7,589 nucleotides of DNA from the NCBI GenBank assembly GCA_018971925.1, contig JAGWZT010000087.1:1-7589 (forward strand), in the 5' to 3' direction. How positions within the stretch are numbered: the first letter of the stretch is position 1; each line of letters opens with the position of its first letter. Below are positions 1 through 6,192 of the stretch, in pieces. Below the pieces are notes generated by a model. That model was not told the DNA's origin and ran no database searches. It saw only the letters and a list, made by a program, of their open reading frames with translations. This DNA is from Lysobacteraceae bacterium (lineage in GTDB: Bacteria; Pseudomonadota; Gammaproteobacteria; Xanthomonadales; Rhodanobacteraceae). A program made the translations under genes and the position numbers.

Positions 1-547
1 CTCCCGCGGCTCCGTCCGGGCGGGATTCGATCGATACGGGGTTGGCGATCACGTCCACCTGCCGGCGCGCGAGGGCTTCCAGTTCCATGGCGCAGCGGCG
101 CGTCTGCGCGACGATCGCGGTGGCCCGCGGGTACGACCAGCGGCGCAACGTGCGCCAGACGCCACGCATGTGGTGGCCGTTCAGGGCCGTGCGCTCGGAA
201 ATGATCACCGGCACGCGCAAGCCCGCCGCGGCGATCAGGACGCGGACGTTGCTTTCCGCGATGAAGCTGATCACCGCATCCGGGCGGCTCGTGGCGATCG
301 CACGGCGCAAGGCGCGGATGCGCACGATGTTGTGGCCGATCGCCGCGAGCACGTGCGCAGAATTGCCGGCCACGTCCAGCGCAATCCGACGCACCGCCGG
401 ATCCAGCGGATAACGGTCCATCCGATCCGACGCCAGCGTGATCAGCGTGACCTCGTTGCCGCGCTCCACCCACGCGTTGGCAAGCAGCGTCATGACACGT
501 TCCGCGCCGCCGCCGCCGAGGGAAGAGATGACCAGGACGAGTTTCAT
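1..547 (-). CDS. GT4-family glycosyltransferase, N-terminal part (gene runs off the left edge)
   Basis: Reading the minus strand from the ATG at 547, the frame stays open to position 1 and gives 182 residues of the N-terminal Rossmann half of a GT-B glycosyltransferase. It opens MKLVLVISSL followed by GGGGAERVM (residues 11-19), the glycine-rich nucleotide-sugar loop typical of GT4 enzymes such as PglJ/PglH and AmsD. Later landmarks are VISF near 92-95, VIISER at 114-119, AIVAQT near 144-149, and VIANPV at 166-171, the usual linker before the C-terminal domain. The C-terminal domain with the EX7E motif lies outside the window. Such enzymes act at the cytoplasmic face of the inner membrane, adding a sugar to a lipid-linked repeat unit; donor and linkage cannot be read here. 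The start codon overlaps the flippase stop as ATGA (544-547), so translation is probably coupled. An AGGAG (561-565) lies 13 nt upstream, longer than ideal. Family assignment is firm, specificity unknown. Confidence 0.9.
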   Translation of the reverse strand, partial: MKLVLVISSLGGGGAERVMTLLANAWVERGNEVTLITLASDRMDRYPLDPAVRRIALDVAGNSAHVLAAIGHNIVRIRALRRAIATSRPDAVISFIAESNVRVLIAAAGLRVPVIISERTALNGHHMRGVWRTLRRWSYPRATAIVAQTRRCAMELEALARRQVDVIANPVSIESRPDGAAG

Positions 548-1926
548 CGCTGTGCGCCCGCTCCTCGTTCGAGTGTTGCGCCGAAGACCGACGGCTCGAT
601 CCCGAGGCGCGTGGTCACGAATCGCCATGCCAATCCGCGCCAGATGAAGAGCGACAGCGATGCACCGATCGCGGCGCCGGTGGCGCCCAGCCGCGGCACC
701 AGCAGCACCGCCGCGATGCAGTTCGCCGCGATGCCGATCAGGACGAAGATCGACGCCTGCTTCTGGTACTTCGTCATGGACAGCATGAAACCCACTTCGC
801 CGAAGCAGGTGCTGGCACAGCAACCCAGCAGCAGGATCAGCAGCGGCACGTAAGCCGTATCGAAATCATGGCCGAACAGGCCCAGCACCCAATTGCCCGC
901 GACCGCACAGAACAGCGCCACGCACAACGCGCCCGCGAGTCCGATGCGCGCGCCCTGCACGGCGACGGATTGCAGCCCGTGCATGTCGCGCGCGTCGTAG
1001 CGTTCGGCAATCATCGGCGCCAGCACCACGTTGACGGCCTGCGTGGCGAAGAACGCGAAGCCGGCCATCTTGAGCGCCGCGTAGTAAGGCCCGACGTCGC
1101 CGGTGCCCATGATCGCGCCCAGGAGCATCACGTCGATGCGTGCGCCGCCGACCGTAATGATCGAGAGCAGCGAAAGTTGCCAGCCGACCATGATCCAGCG
1201 GCGTGCTTCGTAGCCCGGACGCGCGCCGCGGCCCGCCGTCGGCCATGCGCGCGTGAGGTGCCAGCCCGATCCCAGCAGTGCGATCAGACCCGCGAGCGCC
1301 GTGCACACGGCCGCCATCGGTGCGTCGCGTCGCACCGCGATCACCGATGCGATCCCGAGCAGGACCAGCAGGGCGACCGGCCGCATCACGGTCGAGTACA
1401 TGCCGGTGACCACCGGGCGCTTGAACGCACGATGCATCGCGCTGCTCTGCTGCAACTGCGTCAGGATCGGCAGCATCGCGAAGCCGATGTAGAACGTGGC
1501 GCGCCAGCCCGCGGACTGGTCGGCACCGACGATATGCACGACCACGCCGCCGACGATCGCGACGCAGAGGCTGGTGGCCAGAACGAAAAAGCCCACGCCG
1601 ATCCGCAGGCCGCGCACCTTGCCCCACGCGTTGTCCTGGATGTAACCCGGCAGGAAGCGGATGATGCTGATGTCCTGGCCGGCCTGCGCCACCATCACAA
1701 GCACGCTCACCCAGCTGAACATCAGCGCGTAGATGCCGTACTCGGCGCGCCCGATCAGGCGCGCCATCACGAGGTTCGCGAGCAGGCCGAGCGCCGTTCC
1801 GACGGTGGAGACGATGAACGCGCCGGACGCTCCGCGTCGCAGCAGCCGCGACATCAGCGCACGTTCCGATGAGCGCGCGGAGACGTCCGGTCCCGCCTGG
1901 GTCACGCTGGCGCCATCGGACGGCAT
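544..1926 (-). CDS. wzx: Wzx-type oligosaccharide flippase (MOP superfamily)
   Basis: A 460-residue polytopic membrane protein with about 12 hydrophobic segments. The first (about 35-57) is followed by MARLIGRAEYGIYALMFS at 54-71, the signature of polysaccharide/O-antigen flippases (Polysacc_synt/MOP fold). The stretch LSLLSIITVGGARIDVMLLG (251-270) opens the second half, as expected for the internal repeat. Family members move undecaprenyl-diphosphate-linked repeat units across the inner membrane for polymerisation outside. I chose the ATG at 1926 because AGGGAG (1935-1940) sits 8 nt upstream. The frame also stays open to a GTG at 2022, directly after the kinase stop, giving a 492-residue form, but that GTG has no visible ribosome site and adds only a polar Ser/Arg-rich tail. 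The C-terminus overlaps the GT4 start by 4 nt. The Wzc partner supports Wzx rather than an ABC route. An exact substrate cannot be inferred. Confidence 0.9.
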   Translation of the reverse strand: MPSDGASVTQAGPDVSARSSERALMSRLLRRGASGAFIVSTVGTALGLLANLVMARLIGRAEYGIYALMFSWVSVLVMVAQAGQDISIIRFLPGYIQDNAWGKVRGLRIGVGFFVLATSLCVAIVGGVVVHIVGADQSAGWRATFYIGFAMLPILTQLQQSSAMHRAFKRPVVTGMYSTVMRPVALLVLLGIASVIAVRRDAPMAAVCTALAGLIALLGSGWHLTRAWPTAGRGARPGYEARRWIMVGWQLSLLSIITVGGARIDVMLLGAIMGTGDVGPYYAALKMAGFAFFATQAVNVVLAPMIAERYDARDMHGLQSVAVQGARIGLAGALCVALFCAVAGNWVLGLFGHDFDTAYVPLLILLLGCCASTCFGEVGFMLSMTKYQKQASIFVLIGIAANCIAAVLLVPRLGATGAAIGASLSLFIWRGLAWRFVTTRLGIEPSVFGATLERGAGAQR

Positions 1927-1928
1927 GC

Positions 1929-2027
1929 TCAGTGCTCCCTGGCGGGTGATTGCGCTCGATGCTGCGGCATCGGTCCGCGCGCGCAGACGCGACGACTTGG
2001 ACAACGGGAAGCGCGCCGGCACTTCAT
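1929..2027 (-). other. 32-codon frame bridging the kinase stop and the flippase start (possible coupling ORF)
   Basis: The ATG at 2027 overlaps the kinase TGA as ATGA. The frame, different from both neighbours, encodes 32 residues rich in Arg (8) and Cys (3), beginning MKCRRASRCP. It ends in TGA at 1929-1931, two bases before the flippase ATG, and its last codons contain the flippase AGGGAG. This geometry would let ribosomes finishing the kinase carry on to the flippase. Arg-rich composition is also what an out-of-frame reading of GC-rich DNA gives, and the GTG-initiated flippase extension uses the same bases, so a stable peptide product is doubtful. I record it as a candidate translational relay rather than a protein gene. 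Confidence 0.3.
1935..1940 (-). promoter_or_regulatory. Ribosome binding site deciding the flippase start
   Basis: On the minus strand AGGGAG lies 8 nt before the ATG at 1926. It is the only good Shine-Dalgarno match near the candidate flippase starts; the upstream GTG at 2022 has none. This favours the 460-residue form. Confidence 0.6.
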
Positions 2028-3295
2028 GGCGAGAGCCACCCGTGCGCGTCCAAGGAGTCCAGCATCAATGACGCACGTTGTTCTCCTTCCCAAATCAACG
2101 GCATTCCGTCGGGGTTCGCCCGCCGGCCTGCCAGCAGCAAGGCCTGGACGCAGAGATAAGCGGTCAGCCGCGCGCGCGCGGCGGCCGGGGGGCGCCTGAA
2201 GTTCCGGACGAGGATCGATTCGACCGCCTGGCAGTCACCGACGGGATCGCCCCGCCGCGTGCTGCGCACCGCAAGCAGGAAACGGATGAGATCGTAATCC
2301 GCGGGATATGCGTAGCCGGCGTATTCCCAGTCGAACACGCAAAGCCGGTCCTGGTGCCGGAATGTGTTACCGGGCGTGAAATCGCCGTGCGCCAGTCCTC
2401 GCGGCGCGATGAGGTCTGGCGTGAACGCGAGGCCCTGCAACGCGAGGTCGAAACGTTCCCGCCACGGCCTGGGCAATGACGCCGGAAGACGCGCCACCTG
2501 CGAGCGCATGCCGCGCAGCAAACCTTCGCCGTCCGGCATGCGCGGTGATGCGGTGCGCGCCGCCAGTTCATCGAGGAAAACCAGGTGCGATCCGTGCAGC
2601 CGCGTGCAGCGCGGGTGCTGTGGCGTCCGCAAGGCATCCGTGGCGAGTATGGCTGCGCCGTCTTCGCGGAATTCGCGCAACCACACCCGCGGCACGACCG
2701 CGGAATGCAATCCGGTCCTGCGCAGCTGCTCGAGCACCGAGGCTTCGTTGGCAAGCAACGCCTGCACGGCCGGCGCGCGCGCCACTTTTGCATAGCCCCT
2801 GATGCCGCCGCCGGCGTCCATCCACTGCACCGTCAACTTGCGATGCGGGCCTGCGGTGCCGGAGAGGAACGCGGCCTGCGACGCGCCGGGATCGAATCCG
2901 CGCGCGGCGCGGCAGACCCCGGAAATGTGCACCCTGCCGTGCCGCCACGGGTGCGGCAGGCCGAGCGCCGCGGTGACCATCATGGCTTGCTTGAAGATGC
3001 GTGCAGCGGGACGCAGCGGCTGGATCAGCGCGAGTGACGCAATACGCACGGCGCGGGGTCGCGCCGGCACCACGAACCAGCGCAGATGCGCGTGCCCGGC
3101 CAGGACGTCAAAGGGATGCGAACCCGTGTGCGGCGCCGTCGTGACGCGCAAGCCCAGTGCTTCCATCTCCTGCACGGCGGCCAGGAAATGGGGGTCGCCG
3201 AAACAGTCACCCGACCCAGTCGCCGCCGGCCCGCCGCCGCGACGGAGCGGCGCGGCGCGCGGTGTCGGTGTGCGGACCGTGGCGGGCTGGGTCAT
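2024..3295 (-). CDS. Phosphotransferase of the APH/choline-kinase-like fold, in an exopolysaccharide operon
   Basis: A 423-residue soluble protein whose second half carries a complete APH-type kinase core. K170 in GYAKVA fits the nucleotide-binding lysine and E184 in ANEASVLEQL its partner glutamate. HGDFTPGN (303-310) is the Brenner-type catalytic loop with D305 and N310, and FDWEYAG (321-327) supplies the metal-binding D322. Members phosphorylate small molecules such as aminoglycosides, choline, ethanolamine, homoserine or sugars; the substrate here cannot be deduced. Residues 1-165 are not a recognised part of the fold: a Pro/Arg/Gly-rich start (about 1-30), then a domain containing LRWFVVPARPR (71-81). 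At 423 residues it is longer than the usual roughly 260-350. The ATG overlaps the wzc stop as ATGA, so the two are probably translated together, and the flippase follows. Context suggests phosphorylation of a sugar precursor or glycan modification rather than drug resistance; that is inference. There are no signal peptide or membrane segments. Confidence 0.85.
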   Translation of the reverse strand: MTQPATVRTPTPRAAPLRRGGGPAATGSGDCFGDPHFLAAVQEMEALGLRVTTAPHTGSHPFDVLAGHAHLRWFVVPARPRAVRIASLALIQPLRPAARIFKQAMMVTAALGLPHPWRHGRVHISGVCRAARGFDPGASQAAFLSGTAGPHRKLTVQWMDAGGGIRGYAKVARAPAVQALLANEASVLEQLRRTGLHSAVVPRVWLREFREDGAAILATDALRTPQHPRCTRLHGSHLVFLDELAARTASPRMPDGEGLLRGMRSQVARLPASLPRPWRERFDLALQGLAFTPDLIAPRGLAHGDFTPGNTFRHQDRLCVFDWEYAGYAYPADYDLIRFLLAVRSTRRGDPVGDCQAVESILVRNFRRPPAAARARLTAYLCVQALLLAGRRANPDGMPLIWEGEQRASLMLDSLDAHGWLSP

Positions 3296-5535
3296 GCCTC
3301 GGTTCCATATCCGAAATAACCGTAGGGTGAATAGCCGCCGCTGCGCTTCTCCATGCCGTTGAACACCACGCCGCTGACTTCGACGCCGCTTTGCTGCAGC
3401 CGCTGCATGGCCATTTCGACCTCGCGCGAATGGTTGAGGCCGAAGCGCACGACCAGCAGGTTGGTGCCGGCGTGGTGGCCGATGATCGCCGCATCCGTGA
3501 CCGCGAGGATCGGCGGGCTGTCGATCACCACCATGTCGTAACGCGGAGAAAGCCTCCGCAACAAGGCCGCGAAACTGTTGCGCATCAGCAGTTCCGACGG
3601 ATTGGCGGGCCGCCGTCCGGCGGGGATGAAGTGCAGGTTCTCCACGCCCTCGACGTCGCGGATCGCTTCTTCGTCGACGATCCGGTCAGCGAGCAGCTCC
3701 GACAACCCGTTCTCCGGCCTTCCGCCGAGGATGGTGTGCAGCTGTGCGTCGCGCATGTTGGCGTCGATCAGCAGCACACGCTGGCCTGCCTGCGCGTTCA
3801 CCGCGGCAAGGTTGGCGGAAATGAAGGTCTTGCCCGCCTTCGAGCTGGCACCGCAAACCATCACCAGCTTGTTGCTGGCGTCGCGTTGCACGAAGCGCAG
3901 GCTGGTGCGCAAACTGCGCAAGGCTTCGGCGGCCACGTCTTCGGGCGCGGCCAGTGCAAGCAGGCGATGGCGCCGCCGCGAGAACAGGCGCTGGCTGCGT
4001 TCCGACAGTTCGATCTGCTGCGCGCTCAGCGGAATCGCGGTGTACACCGGCAAACCGAGCTGCTCGATTTCGGACGGATCCTCGACGCCGTGGCGCAATG
4101 TCTTGCGCAGCATCACGAAACCGACCGCGAAAAACGCGCCGATGAAGGTGCTGGCGGCAACTGTGACCAGTTTCCGCGGCTTCACCGGCCGCGTGATGTC
4201 CACGCTGGGCTTGTCGACGATGCGCGTGGTGCCGACGGTGCCGGCCTGCGCGATCTCAAGCTGCTGTTCCTCGTTGAGCAATCCGTTGTACGTCGTGTTG
4301 AGCACGCTCACGTTGCCGTCCAGTCGCAACAGTTCCCGCTGCGTATTGGGCAGCGTGTCCATCCGTTTCTGGATCGCGGCTTTCTGCGCCGACAAGGCCC
4401 CGATCTGCTTGACGACTGCCTGGTAGGCCGGATTCGCGGGCGTGTAGAGCCGCGCCGCCGCGATCTTCTGTGTCTCCAGCTGCTGGATGCTGCTGTCGAG
4501 GGTGTCGATCTGGGTCAGCATGCTTTGCGTCTGCATCGGCACATCGATGGAATGCGCCTTCAGCTGGTACGCGTTGAGTGCGGCCTGTGCATCCTCCAAC
4601 CGCTTCTTCACCACCGGCAGCTGCCGATTCACGAACTTCAGGCTGTTGGAGGCCTGCGCCGAGTTGCGCCCGACGTTCTGGGCGAGGTATGCCTTGGTAA
4701 CCTGGTCGAGCACCGCGACGGCGCTCTGCGGATTGTCGCTGTCGTAACTCAGCTGGATGACGTTCGCGCCCTGCGAAGCCTGTTTGGCATTGATGTCCTT
4801 CTGCAGCCGGTGGATCGTCGTCATCTCGTAGTTGCGGGTGACGTGGAAACGCATGCCGGGGTTGGCCTGCAGGCTTCCCACCAGCATCGTCACACCCGAA
4901 CCTTTCGCCGGTTCGCCGACCGTTCCATGCAGCAGCAGCCTGCCGCGCATGAACGGAATGATGCTGTCCAGCCATAGCGTGTAGGCGTCGTCCTTGCCCG
5001 CAACCAGCGTCATCTTCCTGCCCAGCAGGTCATTCGGGACGTCAAGCTGGCGCACATCCAGGCGCGAGCCGCCCCAGTTGTAGCCGGCAAGCCCGAGCCA
5101 CGGCTTGGCGACCTCGCCGGGTGCGGCGGGTGTGTACTGGCGCGCGATCACGCTGCCGATCACCGGTATCTGGTAGTTGCCGATCACGGTATTCAGGTCG
5201 AGGTTGTCGACCGCGGGCTCGAGCACCGATTCCGCGGTGAGGATGGAAAGTGCGTCGGTGGATTCCGGGTTCGACGCGCCCACCGCCTCCGCGACGGCGG
5301 TCAGGCCCGGCAGGGTAGGCGACTGTTCGACCTGGACCATCGCATTGGCCTGGTAAACGGGCGTCGCGACCAGGACGTAACCGAGGGCAATCACGAAGAA
5401 CGCCGCCGTAACCCCGATGATCAGCCGCTTGTGGTCCAGGAGCGTGCCGAGGAGTGCCCGCAGGTCGAGTTCGTCCTCGGGGCGCATGTCGAATCCACCC
5501 GCACGTGGACTCGCAATGGTCATCACCTTGTTCAT
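3292..5535 (-). CDS. wzc: Wzc-type polysaccharide co-polymerase with C-terminal BY-kinase domain
   Basis: A 747-residue inner-membrane protein that sets polymer length and drives export with Wza. In order: a Wzz-type N-terminus; TM1 at about 38-59; a large periplasmic part with predicted coiled coil (roughly 290-430) and a GNV element (about 407-409); a Pro-rich RPVKPRK just before TM2 (about 455-476); then a cytoplasmic tyrosine kinase. The kinase shows the EX2RX2R oligomerisation motif (E537, R540, R543), Walker A GASSKAGKT (562-570), Walker A' LLIDANMR (588-595), Walker B VVID (669-672), and a C-terminal tyrosine cluster (Y735, Y738, Y740, Y743) that family members phosphorylate in trans. 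Oddities: Walker A has Ser where Wzc/Etk usually have Pro, and the second Asp of Walker A' is Asn593. I chose the ATG at 5535 because AGGAG (5540-5544) precedes it; starts at 5562 (756 aa) or 5523 are possible. The stop overlaps the next gene by 4 nt. No Wzb-type phosphatase is in view. Family is certain; AmsA, EpsB and ExoP are alternative names. Confidence 0.95.
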   Translation of the reverse strand: MNKVMTIASPRAGGFDMRPEDELDLRALLGTLLDHKRLIIGVTAAFFVIALGYVLVATPVYQANAMVQVEQSPTLPGLTAVAEAVGASNPESTDALSILTAESVLEPAVDNLDLNTVIGNYQIPVIGSVIARQYTPAAPGEVAKPWLGLAGYNWGGSRLDVRQLDVPNDLLGRKMTLVAGKDDAYTLWLDSIIPFMRGRLLLHGTVGEPAKGSGVTMLVGSLQANPGMRFHVTRNYEMTTIHRLQKDINAKQASQGANVIQLSYDSDNPQSAVAVLDQVTKAYLAQNVGRNSAQASNSLKFVNRQLPVVKKRLEDAQAALNAYQLKAHSIDVPMQTQSMLTQIDTLDSSIQQLETQKIAAARLYTPANPAYQAVVKQIGALSAQKAAIQKRMDTLPNTQRELLRLDGNVSVLNTTYNGLLNEEQQLEIAQAGTVGTTRIVDKPSVDITRPVKPRKLVTVAASTFIGAFFAVGFVMLRKTLRHGVEDPSEIEQLGLPVYTAIPLSAQQIELSERSQRLFSRRRHRLLALAAPEDVAAEALRSLRTSLRFVQRDASNKLVMVCGASSKAGKTFISANLAAVNAQAGQRVLLIDANMRDAQLHTILGGRPENGLSELLADRIVDEEAIRDVEGVENLHFIPAGRRPANPSELLMRNSFAALLRRLSPRYDMVVIDSPPILAVTDAAIIGHHAGTNLLVVRFGLNHSREVEMAMQRLQQSGVEVSGVVFNGMEKRSGGYSPYGYFGYGTEA

Positions 5536-5539
5536 GGAG

Positions 5540-5544
5540 CTCCT
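5540..5544 (-). promoter_or_regulatory. Ribosome binding site for wzc
   Basis: AGGAG on the minus strand is 4 nt from the ATG at 5535. The spacing is short, but this is a clearer site than anything upstream of the alternative ATGs at 5562 and 5523. Confidence 0.45.
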
Positions 5545-5670
5545 GTCCCGTGGAAGAGACATCTGCCTGGAGAAAATCGCCGCTTCGGCGTCGCTGATTG
5601 CTGACCTGCCGATCCACGCGATTCGATGCCTTGCATGCGAGATGCGACACCATCCGGGGACTTCACTCTT

Positions 5671-5685
5671 CCACTGTGTGAGTGG
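5671..5685. repeat. Short dyad CCACT-N5-AGTGG upstream of wzc
   Basis: Perfect 5-bp arms around GTGTG, flanked by TTCAC (5662-5666) and GTGAA (5685-5689), so an alternative, partly overlapping pairing is possible. It sits about 135 bp before the wzc start. It may be a protein site or a leader hairpin; arms this short can occur by chance. Confidence 0.25.
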
Positions 5686-5702
5686 TGAAAATCGCTGTTG
5701 GT

Positions 5703-5730
5703 GATCCGGTTAAATCTTCGAAAACGGATC
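5703..5730. repeat. Inverted repeat GATCCG-N16-CGGATC in the wzc leader or promoter
   Basis: Perfect 6-bp arms at 5703-5708 and 5725-5730 enclose an AT-rich 16-nt centre that itself contains the palindrome TTCGAA (5717-5722). The arm centres are 22 bp apart, about two helical turns, as for a dimeric regulator. No known operator is recognised. Confidence 0.3.
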
Positions 5731-5785
5731 GTGATATGTCGGTATTGAACCTTCCTGAAACGGGAGCCGGGTGCGCCGCGAATCA

Positions 5786-5829
5786 TGCGCAACACGTGAT
5801 GGTCGAAGCGGCCCTCGCCGCGTTGCGCA
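5786..5829. repeat. Composite dyad able to form a two-part stem-loop
   Basis: TGCGCAAC (5786-5793) is the exact reverse complement of GTTGCGCA (5822-5829). Immediately inside the right arm, GCCGC (5817-5821) pairs with GCGGC (5808-5812) across a 4-nt loop. The structure therefore has an 8-bp and a 5-bp stem stacked on one side, with a 14-nt bulge on the other. It may be a leader structure or a protein site; chance is possible in GC-rich DNA. Confidence 0.25.
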
Positions 5830-6015
5830 AGGGTTCGGGCCGTCGAGTGTAGACCGCTTCGTGAAGGCCGGCGTGCGTTTTGCGACGGTTCGCGCGCCTC
5901 GGCGTGATGCGCATTCAGTAGCTCGTCAGCATTCGGCGGACTGTCAGTTGCGCACTCATGTGAGAAAAGGAACGACGTCGATTCGATCCAACCCCTTCGC
6001 GTTCATGTTTCTGGA

Positions 6016-6057
6016 TTATTCATTCAGGTGAATAACCCATAAAGATGCAATGAATAA
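6016..6057. promoter_or_regulatory. Operator-like palindrome TTATTCA-N6-TGAATAA plus a third half-site
   Basis: Perfect 7-bp arms lie at 6016-6022 and 6029-6035. Nested inside is ATTCA-GG-TGAAT (6022-6033), and TGAATAA recurs at 6051-6057, exactly 22 bp after the first TGAATAA, about two helical turns. The cluster is in the AT-rich part of the divergent region, about 135-175 bp before the wza ATG. It looks like a binding array for a dimeric regulator serving wza, wzc or both. It does not match the TGTGA-N6-TCACA consensus of Crp/Clp, and I cannot name the regulator. Confidence 0.4.
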
Positions 6058-6177
6058 GACATAAATAAATGCTTCGCTAATCACATGAACGGGCCGGGTG
6101 GACAAGCGCCCCAGAGGATGACCATACTCCGGGCCCGGCGTCAAAATCGATGCCGGTACAGGGACCGGAACAGCCAC

Positions 6178-6182
6178 AGGAG
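6178..6182 (+). promoter_or_regulatory. Ribosome binding site deciding the wza start
   Basis: AGGAG lies 10 nt before the ATG at 6193 (13 nt before the adjacent ATG at 6196). The in-frame ATG at 6085 has no purine-rich site ahead of it and would put about 75 residues before the lipobox cysteine, so 6193 is preferred. Confidence 0.6.
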
Positions 6183-6192
6183 CACGCGAACC

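Larger units (their letters stand above)
5545..6177. promoter_or_regulatory. Divergent wzc/wza control region without a supported gene
   Basis: About 650 bp separate the divergently transcribed wzc and wza starts. I find no credible gene here: the open frames have no good ribosome site and no recognisable protein character. The wzc-proximal half is mixed in composition and holds several short dyads (5671-5685, 5703-5730, 5786-5829). The wza-proximal part from about 6005 to 6084 is conspicuously AT-rich against the GC-rich surroundings and carries the palindrome at 6016-6035. Promoters for both transcripts should lie here, but I could not assign a -35/-10 pair to either strand with confidence. 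The long leaders leave room for control by RNA structure. Confidence 0.7.

Noticed and set aside
868..1872. Long plus-strand open frame (334 codons) opposite the flippase
   Set aside because: The translation is dominated by Arg, His, Asp, Gln and Ala with no folds or motifs. The minus strand encodes a clear multi-pass flippase.
2024..3295. Aminoglycoside resistance gene
   Set aside because: The catalytic motifs are shared by the whole APH fold. The operon context, overlapping starts and extra N-terminal domain argue against an antibiotic-resistance role.
3391..4977. Very long plus-strand open frame (528 codons) opposite wzc
   Set aside because: It is antisense to a certain Wzc gene. Its His/Arg/Gln-rich, low-pattern translation is typical of the mirror frame of GC-rich codons, and there is no ribosome site or recognisable domain.
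5771..6031. Possible 86-codon plus-strand gene in the divergent spacer
   Set aside because: It starts with GTG, has only a weak GGGAG nearby and Arg-rich unpatterned composition, and ends inside the operator-like palindrome. It has no family resemblance.
5536..6084. Named sigma-70 or sigma-54 promoters for wzc and wza
   Set aside because: I looked on both strands for paired -35/-10 boxes and for the TGGCAC-N5-TTGC pattern. Only partial matches appeared, too weak to place a promoter.
5945..6090. Crp/Clp-type site (TGTGA-N6-TCACA), expected for exopolysaccharide control in xanthomonads
   Set aside because: Single half-like elements occur (ATGTGAG near 5958, TCACATG near 6080), but no properly spaced pair exists.
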